Assembly (NCBI RefSeq): GCF_028369105.1
Contig: NZ_JAQNDO010000001.1
Location: 8,960,501 to 9,024,500, forward strand
Origin: Polyangium mundeleinium
GTDB taxonomy: Bacteria > Myxococcota_A > Polyangia > Polyangiales > Polyangiaceae
DNA length: 64,000 bases
Reading direction: 5' to 3'
Shown: one piece after another, positions 7,515 through 15,553 of the stretch
Numbering within the stretch: position 1 is the first letter of the stretch
How the letters are laid out: every line of letters begins with the position of its first letter
Position numbers and translations under genes: made by a program
Notes under the pieces: model-generated
Databases searched by the model: none
Told to the model about the DNA's origin: nothing
What the model saw: the letters and a program-made list of their open reading frames with translations, nothing else

Positions 7515-9692
7515 ATGTCGAAGAAGCAATCGATCTCCGTGCTTGGCGTTCGTCGTTTCGGGAAGACCTTGGGGGGCCTCTCGCTCGTGCTGGCCGCCGG
7601 TTGCGCCGTCTCCGAGAACCCGGAGGAGAACCTCCCTGTCGAGGGTATGGAGGAGGCCGCGGCGCAAGGCGGGAAGCCGGTCTTCACGCCGGCCGGCGAC
7701 GCGGATCAGCGCACGCTGGCCGAGGCCATCAGCCGCGCCCACATTGCGGTCAACCTGGAGACGCTCGGCCTCGAGAGCGAGGAAGACATCGCGGTCGAGC
7801 GCGTGCGGATCGACGAGCTCTCGCTCGCCCACACGCGAATCCAGCAGAAATTCAAGGGCGTGCCCGTCTTCGAGGGCGAGGCGATCGTCCACATCGATCG
7901 CAATGGCAATCTGCGCGACGTCACGGATGGCTTCGTCAAGCGCATCCGCCGCGGGCTCTCGGCGACGCCCGCGTTGACCGAAAAGCAGGCGATCCGCGCG
8001 GCGCTCGATCGATACGTCTGCGAATCGTGCATCACCGCAGCGCCCGAGGTCGATTTGCTCGTGATGCGCCACGCGGGAGAGGATCACCTCGCTTATCGCG
8101 TGCAGCTCCGCCGCATCGACAGCACGCGCGACACCGCGATGCCGGTGATCTTCATCGACGCGCACAGCGGCGAGGAGATCCACCGCTACGACAACCTCCA
8201 GACCGCGCAGGGCACCTCGCTCTACAGCGGCACGGTGACCATCGGCACGAGCCTTTCGGCCGGCAAGTATTACCCCGAGGACCTCACCCGCAAGGTCGGC
8301 ACGTTCACCTACGCCAATGGCACGAGCACCGTGTATCGTATCGCCGACACGGACAACGTCTGGAGCAGCAGCGATCAGCGGGTCGTGGTCGACGCCCATT
8401 TCGGCGCGTCGATGGTCTACGACTATTTCAAGACCGTCTACGGTCGCAATGGAATCGACGGCGCGGGCGGCCCGACGGCGTACGCGGCTGCGAACGGCGG
8501 CGCCGGGCTCATCAGCTCCGTCGTCCGGTACAGCACGGCCTACAACAATGCCTTCTGGGACGGGACGAAGATGACGTACGGCGACGGGGACGGCTCCACG
8601 TTCGCGCCGCTCGTCTCGCTCGACATCGCCGCGCACGAGATGACGCACGGCGTGACCCAGTACGAGGCGAACCTCACCTACGAGAACGAATCCGGCGCGC
8701 TGAACGAGTCGTGGTCGGACGTCTTCGGCGCGCTCGTCGAGCGGTATGTCTACGGCGAGAGCGCCGACACCTGGAAGATCGGCGAGGATTGCTACACGCC
8801 GGGCACCTCGGGCGACGCGCTCCGCTACATGGATAACCCCCACAACGCGAGCAACGGCGGCTACACGTCGAACGACGATCCCGACCATTACAGCGAGCGG
8901 TACACGGGCACGAGCGACAACGGCGGCGTCCACATCAACTCGGGCATCCCGAACCACGCATTTTACCTGCTCGCGAAGGGCGGCACGCACCATTTGAGCG
9001 GTGTCGCGGTCACGGGCATCGGCGCCGACGACGCGGGCAAGATCTGGTACAAGGCCCTCGCCGATTACATGACGGCGAGCACGAACTTCGCGGGCGCCCG
9101 CCAGGCCACCCTCAGCGCGGCGAGCGCGCTCTTCGGCGGGTCGAGCACGCAGTATACATCGACGCAATCGGCCTGGTGCGCGGTCGGCGTCGGCGAATGC
9201 CCCGCCACGAGCAGCAGCGGCGGCGGCGGGACGAACCTGCTCACGAACGGCACGTTCGAGAGCAGCGTGAGCCCCTGGGTGCTGAGCGGCACGGGCGCGC
9301 TCTACACGAACAACGGCAATTACCCGCAATCCGGCACGGGGTACCCGTACTTCGGCAATGCCGTCAGCGTCTCGGGCTCGATGTACCAGCAGATCACGAT
9401 CCCCGCAGGCGCCTCGCCGACGCTCACGTTCTACCTGAACGTGACGACGTCCGAGACCACGACGTCGACGCAATACGACCAGCTCTTCGTCGAGCTCCGG
9501 AGCACCTCCGGCACGCTGCTGAAGACGCTCGCGACCTACAGCAACCTGAACAAGGGGACGGCCGGCGCCTACGCGCAGAAGAGCCTCTCGCTCGCGGGCT
9601 ACGGCGGCCAGACCGTCCGCATCCAGTTCCGCACGACGAACGATAGCTCGGCGATCACGACGTTCCGGGTCGACACCGCCGAAGTGAAGTGA
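7515..9692 (+). CDS. Thermolysin-family (M4) metalloprotease, predicted lipoprotein precursor
   Basis: This is a zinc endopeptidase made as a precursor. The ATG at 7515 follows AAAGAAGGG and starts a signal ending in a lipobox (LSLVLAAGC). Residues 60-230 match the FTP/PepSY inhibitory propeptide. The catalytic domain shows HEMTH near residue 375 and the third zinc ligand in NESWSD about 20 residues later, then the active-site HINSGIPNHAFY region. A C-terminal domain of about 150 residues (from NLLTNGTFESSVSPW) is a jelly-roll-like module seen on secreted proteases. The length of 725 residues fits such multidomain members. The Cys at the lipobox suggests anchoring before processing, which is unusual for this family. 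It probably degrades extracellular protein, as in predation. Confidence 0.93.
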   Translation: MSKKQSISVLGVRRFGKTLGGLSLVLAAGCAVSENPEENLPVEGMEEAAAQGGKPVFTPAGDADQRTLAEAISRAHIAVNLETLGLESEEDIAVERVRIDELSLAHTRIQQKFKGVPVFEGEAIVHIDRNGNLRDVTDGFVKRIRRGLSATPALTEKQAIRAALDRYVCESCITAAPEVDLLVMRHAGEDHLAYRVQLRRIDSTRDTAMPVIFIDAHSGEEIHRYDNLQTAQGTSLYSGTVTIGTSLSAGKYYPEDLTRKVGTFTYANGTSTVYRIADTDNVWSSSDQRVVVDAHFGASMVYDYFKTVYGRNGIDGAGGPTAYAAANGGAGLISSVVRYSTAYNNAFWDGTKMTYGDGDGSTFAPLVSLDIAAHEMTHGVTQYEANLTYENESGALNESWSDVFGALVERYVYGESADTWKIGEDCYTPGTSGDALRYMDNPHNASNGGYTSNDDPDHYSERYTGTSDNGGVHINSGIPNHAFYLLAKGGTHHLSGVAVTGIGADDAGKIWYKALADYMTASTNFAGARQATLSAASALFGGSSTQYTSTQSAWCAVGVGECPATSSSGGGGTNLLTNGTFESSVSPWVLSGTGALYTNNGNYPQSGTGYPYFGNAVSVSGSMYQQITIPAGASPTLTFYLNVTTSETTTSTQYDQLFVELRSTSGTLLKTLATYSNLNKGTAGAYAQKSLSLAGYGGQTVRIQFRTTNDSSAITTFRVDTAEVK

Positions 9693-9745
9693 TGTTGACG
9701 TGATGCGCGGTTGACCCGCGCGGCCCGAGGCGCAATCCTCGGGCC

Positions 9746-10381
9746 GTGCGTGCCCTCCGTGTCCTCCGGCAAAGAGACGAGGCGATCCGCGCGCGCGTCG
9801 CGCGGGACGTCGAGAACCTCCTCGGCGAGGGCAGCCTCGAATCACTGGCCCTCGCGGCCCACGCGGCGATGGAGCGGGAGACCACGCGCGCCCGAGGCAC
9901 GGGCGCCCACGCTCCGGCCTGCTCGGCCGGCTGCTCGTATTGCTGCCACGTGCACGCGCACGCGACCCTGCCCGAGATCCTCGCCGTCGCCGCGTGGCTC
10001 CGCCGCTCGCTCGCCCCGGAGGCGCTCGAAACCCTGAAGGAGCGGCTCGCCCGGCACGTGGCGCGCGTCGAGCCGCTCTCCGACGAGGAGCGCTGGGCCG
10101 CGCGGATCCCTTGCGCGCTGCTCGACGAACGTGGGTACTGCTCCGTGCACGAGGCGCGTCCGCTGCGCTGCCGGGCCTTTCATTCGTGCTCGGCCGACGA
10201 TTGCCGCGACGCGTTCGAGGGCCGCACCGACGCCCTGCCGCCCCGCGCAGCGCTCCTCACGCGCGCCGCGGACGCCGTCGAGGCGGGCTACGATCATGCG
10301 CTCGTCGCCGCGGGGATCGATGCTTCAGGCCATCGGCTGGAGCTCGGGCTCCTCCGCGCGCTCGAACGTACGGCGCCGTAA
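9746..10381 (+). CDS. YkgJ-like Cys cluster protein
   Basis: The family has a zinc- or iron-chelating Cys cluster. The GTG at 9746 gives 211 residues. The cluster appears as CSAGCSYCC near residue 59, followed by C in IPCALLDERGYCSVHEARPLRCR and a further CSADDC. Such proteins bind a metal, and some act in modification of other proteins, but no substrate can be named. A second member of the family lies at 56217-56999. The gene stands alone, 53 bases after the metalloprotease gene on the same strand. Confidence 0.8.
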   Translation: MRALRVLRQRDEAIRARVARDVENLLGEGSLESLALAAHAAMERETTRARGTGAHAPACSAGCSYCCHVHAHATLPEILAVAAWLRRSLAPEALETLKERLARHVARVEPLSDEERWAARIPCALLDERGYCSVHEARPLRCRAFHSCSADDCRDAFEGRTDALPPRAALLTRAADAVEAGYDHALVAAGIDASGHRLELGLLRALERTAP

Positions 10382-10443
10382 TTCCGCGGCAGGCGCGCGA
10401 GAGGACGATCGCAACCGCGCAAAACCGTGGCATTCTCCGGCGC

Positions 10444-12297
10444 ATGCGCACTCTGCTAGCTCTCTTTCTCCTCCCATGTTTCGTGCTCCCCTTCGCTTGC
10501 TCGGCCAGCGGTGATCGCACGTCCACGAGCAGCGGCGGCACCGCCGGGGCCGGCGGCGGCGGCGGCGACGGCTGCGGCCAATGCTTCGGCGCCAACTTCA
10601 CGCCCTGCAATCCCGACGGCACGTCCGGCACGCCGGTCACGTGTCCGAGCGGCGTGTGCGCGCCGAAGGTGGGCTGCGTCGAATGCCAGCCCGGCGCCCT
10701 CACGTGCGTCGGGAACGAGGTCCGCCGCTGCTCCGAGGACGGCCAGACGGCGACGGAGGTCGTCGAGGTCTGCGACGCCGCCGCGGGGTTCGGCTGCTCC
10801 AATGGGGCTTGCACCGGCGCCTGCGACGTCGCCGCGGATCAGCCCTCCAACGTGGGCTGCGAGTTCTGGGCCGTGGATCTCGATCAACAGGACGGCTTGA
10901 ACGATCCGGCGAGCGCGCCCTGGGGCGTCGTCCTTTCGAATACCGGCGAGGCCGTGGCGAAGGTCGTGATCGAGCTGAACGACGCGCCGCTCGGAATGCC
11001 CGCGACGCCGAAGCTCGTGCTCGCGGTCGACGTGCAGCCCGGCGCGCTCTTCACGGCGAAGCTGCCCACGCGCGAGCTCGATTGCGGGGTCAAGCCGAAC
11101 GATTACCTCTCCCCTGGGACGTGTTTGTCCTCGAATGCGTTCCGCATCACCTCGTCCACGCCGATCGTCGTGTATCAGTTCAATGTCTTCGAGAATGCCT
11201 ACTCGAACGACGCGTCGCTCCTCTTGCCCACGCCCGGGCTCGGCAAGATCTACCGCATCATCAACTGGCCCGCCGGGCACCCGATCCCGCTCGATTTCCC
11301 GGGCATCGGGAAGATCATCGATCGCTCGTACGTGACCGTGATCGGCACCAAGCCGAATACCGTGGTCACGGTCAAGCCGAGCTGGCGCATCAGGGGCAAC
11401 CCGCCCATCGCCGCGACGCCGCCCGGCGGCGAGATCAAGGTCACGCTGAATCCCTTCGACGTCTTGAACCTGGAGACCGACGACGCCACGTTCCAGGACG
11501 ACCCCAAGACGGTCGCCGATCTCTCGTCCACGATCGTCACGTCGACGCTTCCGGTCGCGGTCTTTTCGGGCGTCGAGACCACGAGCGCGCCCGGCGGCGT
11601 CCTCGAGGTCCCGACGTACGGCGGCTGGTCGAGCGACAGTACCTGCTGCCTCGATCACCTCGAAGAGCAGATGTTCCCCGTGGAGTCGATCGGCTCGCGG
11701 TACGTGATCACGCGCAGCCCCGTGCGCTCCACGTCGGGCTTTCGCGAGCCCGACGTCATTCGATTCCTCGGCGTCGCCGAGGACGCGACGGTCACGACGA
11801 ACCTGCCCCCGCCCTTCGATTCGTTCGTCCTCAAACCGGGCGAGGTGAAGACGACCTGGGCCCAGGACAATTTCGTGGTCGGCGCGACGAAGCCGGTCAT
11901 GGTGGGGCAGATCCAGGTCTCGAATGGATACGTCGACGGCCCGGCGATCGGCGATCCTTCGCTCACCGTCTTCCCGCCGATCGAGCAGTTCCGCACGGAA
12001 TACGTCATTCCGACACCGCCCTCGTGGACGCAGAACTGGGTGGTGGTCGCGGCCGAGGTCGGCTCGGAGGTCATGCTCGACGGCGCCACGACGAACCTCT
12101 GCCAGATCGAGCCGGCGGGCATGGTCGAGGGCAAGACGTACCATTCCCGCAAATGCTCGTTGCAGCCCGGCGTGCACCGCCTCACCGGGGACAAACCGTT
12201 CGGCATCATTGCGTACGGATACGGGAGCGCGGGATCGTATGCGTTCGCGGGCGGCGCGGACGTGAAGCGCGTGTACGAGCCGCCTCCGCTCAAGTAA
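10444..12297 (+). CDS. IgGFc-binding-like surface lipoprotein
   Basis: The ATG at 10444 opens a lipoprotein signal (MRTLLALFLLPCFVLPFAC). A Ser/Gly linker is followed by a Cys-rich N-terminal part (about residues 45-130; motifs such as CQPGALTCVGNEVRRCSEDG). Residues 150-600 match the layout of the IgGFc-binding N-terminal domain, a beta-rich module: WAVDLDQQDGLNDPASAP, then segments such as VVYQFNVFENAYSNDASLLLP and the closing KPFGIIAYGYGSAGSYAFAGG. Total length is 617 residues. Family members in bacteria are surface proteins of uncertain ligand. A strong hairpin lies 43 bases after the stop. Confidence 0.85.
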   Translation: MRTLLALFLLPCFVLPFACSASGDRTSTSSGGTAGAGGGGGDGCGQCFGANFTPCNPDGTSGTPVTCPSGVCAPKVGCVECQPGALTCVGNEVRRCSEDGQTATEVVEVCDAAAGFGCSNGACTGACDVAADQPSNVGCEFWAVDLDQQDGLNDPASAPWGVVLSNTGEAVAKVVIELNDAPLGMPATPKLVLAVDVQPGALFTAKLPTRELDCGVKPNDYLSPGTCLSSNAFRITSSTPIVVYQFNVFENAYSNDASLLLPTPGLGKIYRIINWPAGHPIPLDFPGIGKIIDRSYVTVIGTKPNTVVTVKPSWRIRGNPPIAATPPGGEIKVTLNPFDVLNLETDDATFQDDPKTVADLSSTIVTSTLPVAVFSGVETTSAPGGVLEVPTYGGWSSDSTCCLDHLEEQMFPVESIGSRYVITRSPVRSTSGFREPDVIRFLGVAEDATVTTNLPPPFDSFVLKPGEVKTTWAQDNFVVGATKPVMVGQIQVSNGYVDGPAIGDPSLTVFPPIEQFRTEYVIPTPPSWTQNWVVVAAEVGSEVMLDGATTNLCQIEPAGMVEGKTYHSRKCSLQPGVHRLTGDKPFGIIAYGYGSAGSYAFAGGADVKRVYEPPPLK

Positions 12298-12339
12298 CGT
12301 TTCGTCCTCCCGCTGGCCCCCGCCGGCTGCCATGGGATT

Positions 12340-12370
12340 CGAGGGGCGGAGCCATTGCCTCCGCCCCTCG
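12340..12370 (+). terminator. Hairpin after the IgGFc-binding-like gene
   Basis: CGAGGGGCGGAG (12340-12351) and CTCCGCCCCTCG (12359-12370) pair perfectly over 12 bases with a 7-base loop. No T tract follows, so it may be a weak or Rho-assisted terminator or an mRNA-stabilising structure. Confidence 0.55.
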
Positions 12371-12811
12371 CACCGCACCCCGTGTCGTACGGACCCAACC
12401 GGGCGTCCCGTTCGTGAACACGCAGAACAGTCAATCTCATGACGGTCGCGTCGTCGTTGCGAAAGACCTCGAAGGCGCCCCTACGCTCGCGTTTCCTCGG
12501 GGGCGCGACACGATAGGTTTCGTGCTGTGGGTTGGTCCGCGCGCTTGCGGCGAGGTGGTTCCGAGCAGCGAGGCAAGTCAGGGCCGCGACCAAAACCATG
12601 AGGGCCATTGTTTTCGGTGGTGGCCCCCACTTCTGGTATCTCTGCGTATCAGACTGCCTCTACGCTGCGGACGTCGCGGTATGAGACCAAATTCGCATGC
12701 TGCGGCGCTTGACGTGCTCTTGCATCTCGGGCGACATTTCCTCTCTGCATCGAGAGCCCCGCCCCCGCTCAGCCTGCTGCTCGTCGCGCGAAGGAAGGCA
12801 GAATCGTACGC
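12371..12811. other. 441-base gap before the PAS-STAS gene
   Basis: Apart from the hairpin at its left edge, I see no convincing gene. A minus-strand frame from 12608 begins with a hydrophobic stretch (MALMVLVAALTCLAARNHLA) that resembles a signal peptide, but it has no ribosome binding site and runs on antisense through the IgGFc-like gene, so it may be chance or a remnant. The stretch presumably holds the promoter of the 12812 gene. Confidence 0.3.
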
Positions 12812-13723
12812 ATGGAAAGGCAACTCACCCAACAATCGGTTCCCATCGAGGAGGATGTCGATCTGTTGCGTCTACGCATTGCAGATCTGGAGAGGCAGGT
12901 CGAGGTTCAGGCCGAAGAAATCAAATCGGCCCGAGCGGATGCGTTGCGCTATCGCCGGTATTTCGACTTTGCTCAGATCGGCATGACCGTCACTTCCCTC
13001 GAGACCGGGTGGGTCGAGTTCAATCAGCGGTTGTGCGAGCAGTTGGGCTATTCACCCGAGGAGATGACGGCCACGAATTGGGTCGCCCTCACGCATCCCG
13101 AGGACGTCTCGCTCGACATGGATTTGTTCAACAAGCTCATCCGCGGCGAGATTCAGCGATATAGCCTCGACAAGCGCTTCGTCCGCAAGGACGGCAGCAC
13201 CATGTATGGGAACATTCTCATTCAAGGTGTTTACCGCCCCGACGGTTCGTTCGACCATCTCTTCGGCTTCTTGCACGACATCACCGAACGCTGGGAGAGC
13301 GAAAAGGAGCGGCTGGCGCTCAAGCAGGAGATCATCGACGCGCAGAAAAGGGCGTTGCGCGAGCTGTCGACCCCGCTCATCCCGGTCGCCAAGCACGTCC
13401 TCGTGATGCCGCTCGTGGGCACGATCGACAATGTCCGCGCACAGGCGGTGCTCGAAGTATTGCTCGATGGCGTCACGAAACATCAGGCAAGAATGACCAT
13501 CCTCGACATCACGGGCGTGCAGGTCATGGATAACGATGTCACGAACGCGATCATTCAGGCCGCACGCGCCGTCAGTTTGCTGGGCGCGCAGGCGATCCTG
13601 ACGGGTATCCAGCCGGGCATCGCCAAGACGCTCGTGGACCTCCAGGCCGATCTGAGCACCGTCATGACCCTCAGCACCGTCCGAGAGGGCATTTCGTACG
13701 CCCTGGGGCGGCTGAAGCGATAG
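12812..13723 (+). CDS. PAS-STAS protein, RsbR-like stressosome sensor
   Basis: RsbR-type proteins form the stressosome shell and pass signals by phosphorylation of STAS-domain Thr residues. This 303-residue protein begins with a coiled coil (residues 12-45), then a PAS domain (about 45-165; YFDFAQIGMTVTSLETGWVE to LFGFLHDITERW), a linker helix, and a C-terminal STAS domain. The STAS part keeps the two Thr-bearing motifs of RsbR: DITGVQVMDNDV and GIQPGIAKTLVDL. No RsbS, RsbT or RsbU gene lies next to it, so its partners are elsewhere. Classical RsbR has a globin-like N-terminal domain. PAS replaces it here, so it may sense a ligand, oxygen or redox state. Confidence 0.88.
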   Translation: MERQLTQQSVPIEEDVDLLRLRIADLERQVEVQAEEIKSARADALRYRRYFDFAQIGMTVTSLETGWVEFNQRLCEQLGYSPEEMTATNWVALTHPEDVSLDMDLFNKLIRGEIQRYSLDKRFVRKDGSTMYGNILIQGVYRPDGSFDHLFGFLHDITERWESEKERLALKQEIIDAQKRALRELSTPLIPVAKHVLVMPLVGTIDNVRAQAVLEVLLDGVTKHQARMTILDITGVQVMDNDVTNAIIQAARAVSLLGAQAILTGIQPGIAKTLVDLQADLSTVMTLSTVREGISYALGRLKR

Positions 13724-13724
13724 C

Positions 13725-13741
13725 GGCCCTCTTCCAGGGCC
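13725..13741 (+). terminator. Short hairpin directly after the PAS-STAS gene
   Basis: GGCCCT and AGGGCC pair around a 5-base loop, starting one base after the stop codon. There is no T tract, so it is a weak terminator candidate. Confidence 0.3.
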
Positions 13742-13823
13742 CCGCGCGTCGACCTCGACGGGCAAGGGCGCGGGCCCACGGAAGGGGCGCGAACCACGTT
13801 CAAACCTGGTATCCTCGCCTGCC

Positions 13824-14990
13824 ATGGGACGAGACGACGGGCGCGCGGGGTACCGCCGAAGGGCCAAGGCCACACTGGAAAAGGGCGCGTGGCTCTCGCT
13901 CGCGCTCTCCGAGCTCGCCTGCAGCCCCGCCCCCGCGCCCACGCCGCCCGCCTCGCCCGCGCCCACGGAGACCGTCTCGCCGGCGCCGCCCACGGCCGCG
14001 CCCGCGCCGTCCGCCTCGGCGTGGACCGGCCTGAATCAGGGGGACGAGGAGATCCTCCAGAAATTCATGCCGTACGCGGTCACGGACGGCTCGATCGCGC
14101 GCCGGGTGCTCTATACGTGGACCACGCGCGAGCAGATCGCGGCGCTCGAAAAAGACCCGGTGCTCCTCACGCGCGCTGAATCCCCCGAGCACGGCGCGTC
14201 GTATTTCGATCAAATGCTCCACGCCCGCGCCCTCGCCAAGGATCCGCTCGCCGAGGTGCTCCGCACGACGCCGTTTGCCCGCGCGCGGTACGCCTGGACC
14301 GCGCCCTGGGCGACGACGTACGGCCTCGGCGGCGAGTCCTACGGCAATCGGCTCCTGCGTGTCACGTTGAAGCAAGACGCGCGGATCGCCGTGCTCATGA
14401 CCTCGAAGAAGGCCCTCGAAGTACGGGATCTCGCGGGCAAACCGGTGCCGATCGCCGACGCGATTGCCCACCCCGAGCGCATCGCGGCCGTGTATTTCGT
14501 GCACGACACGCCCAAGACGGGGTATGCGGCGTCGCTCGCGGGCCCGGAGGAGCGTGTCGGGTATCGCGAGTACGTGCTCTGCAACGAATCGATGATCGAA
14601 TCGTGGTCGATCCGGACGCCCGAGATCCGGAAGGAGCTGCTCGACGGCGCGGCGGCGCTCCGCGCGCTCGCACGGTTTCTCTTTTTGCACCCGCCGGAGC
14701 GGCGGTTCACCGGCATCCGGTGGAACGTGCACGTGGTGACAGAGGCGTTTCCCCTCGCCGCGCCGGTGCCGACGCTGCTCGGCGTCTATGAAGCGTCGCT
14801 CGCCTTTCCCTTTGGCGTGTACGAGCCGGAGGCCAATACGCTGAACATCGTCGCCGCCCAGGTCGAGGAATACGAGGAGCAGCAAAAAGGCCCGCCCCTC
14901 ACGCACACGCCCACCGCAACGTTCCCGCCCCCGTCGGCGCGAAAGCCGTCGCCGCCGCCGCGGATCGTCCGGCGGTACGGGACGTATTGA
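13824..14990 (+). CDS. Hypothetical exported protein with a Pro/Ala-rich linker
   Basis: The product is 388 residues. The basic N-terminus and hydrophobic stretch GAWLSLALSELAC look like an export signal. The Cys could be a lipobox, but Glu at -3 is atypical. Residues 34-65 are Pro/Ala/Thr-rich, as in cell-wall or periplasmic linkers. The remainder is an unrecognised mixed domain (QGDEEILQKFMPYAVTDGSI to LPVPTLLGVYEASLAF-like segments). The C-terminus is again Pro-rich and basic. It is followed 7 bases later by the HIT gene on the same strand. The family is unknown. Confidence 0.65.
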   Translation: MGRDDGRAGYRRRAKATLEKGAWLSLALSELACSPAPAPTPPASPAPTETVSPAPPTAAPAPSASAWTGLNQGDEEILQKFMPYAVTDGSIARRVLYTWTTREQIAALEKDPVLLTRAESPEHGASYFDQMLHARALAKDPLAEVLRTTPFARARYAWTAPWATTYGLGGESYGNRLLRVTLKQDARIAVLMTSKKALEVRDLAGKPVPIADAIAHPERIAAVYFVHDTPKTGYAASLAGPEERVGYREYVLCNESMIESWSIRTPEIRKELLDGAAALRALARFLFLHPPERRFTGIRWNVHVVTEAFPLAAPVPTLLGVYEASLAFPFGVYEPEANTLNIVAAQVEEYEEQQKGPPLTHTPTATFPPPSARKPSPPPRIVRRYGTY

Positions 14991-14997
14991 AGCGGCC

Positions 14998-15516
14998 ATG
15001 CCCCGGATCCAAAAAGCCGAGGCCCTCGCGCGCGTCGAGGCAGAGCGAGAGCGTTTGCCCGCCTCGTTCGAGGGATGCGTGATGTGCGCGCTCGCCCGGG
15101 GGTTTCCGGCGGATACCGAGCGGCTCGCCGAGAGCCCACGCGCCGTGGCCGTGCTCGATCGATTCGCGGCGCGGCGAGGTCACGTGCTCGTGGTGCTGCG
15201 GCGTCACGTGGAGTCGATCGCGGCCTTGTCGTGGGACGAATACGCCGAGGTGCAAAAGCTCGCGTGGGGGGCGACGCGCGCGCTCGAACGCGTCCTCGCG
15301 CCGCGCCGGACCTTCGTGGCGGCCCTCGGCGCGGCGACGGCGCGCGTCAATTCGTTCCCGCACCACCACGTGCACGTGATCCCGATCGAAGCGGACGATA
15401 CACAAGACAGGCCCGCGCAGGTGCTCACCTGGGAGCTCGGCGTCTACGTGTACGAGGAGGGCGAGGCGAATGCGCTCGGGGAGGCGCTCAGGGCAAGCTG
15501 GTTGGCGGGGGAATGA
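14998..15516 (+). CDS. HIT-family nucleotide hydrolase/transferase
   Basis: HIT proteins hydrolyse or transfer nucleoside phosphates. This 172-residue protein carries the histidine triad HHHVHVI near residue 120, preceded by the conserved NSFPH segment, with the expected upstream hydrophobic strand GHVLVVLRRHVESIAALSWD. The N-terminal C-x-x-C (CVMC) resembles the Fhit/HINT-type zinc half-site, but the second half is not obvious. Seven bases separate it from the upstream gene, so the two may be co-transcribed. Its exact substrate cannot be read from sequence. Confidence 0.88.
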   Translation: MPRIQKAEALARVEAERERLPASFEGCVMCALARGFPADTERLAESPRAVAVLDRFAARRGHVLVVLRRHVESIAALSWDEYAEVQKLAWGATRALERVLAPRRTFVAALGAATARVNSFPHHHVHVIPIEADDTQDRPAQVLTWELGVYVYEEGEANALGEALRASWLAGE

Positions 15517-15553
15517 GGGGGCCGCGCGTCTCCGCGCCGCCCCCCAGGGCCCC

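Noticed and set aside
7473-9845. Minus-strand frame of about 790 codons through the M4 metalloprotease gene
   Set aside because: The plus strand has HEMTH, propeptide and signal peptide. The antisense product is Arg/Ala/Asp-rich without motifs, as expected from wobble-position GC bias.
12371-12608. Minus-strand frame from 12608 with a signal-like N-terminus
   Set aside because: The hydrophobic first 20 residues are suggestive, but there is no Shine-Dalgarno and the frame then runs antisense through the IgGFc-like gene. I mention it only under the gap.
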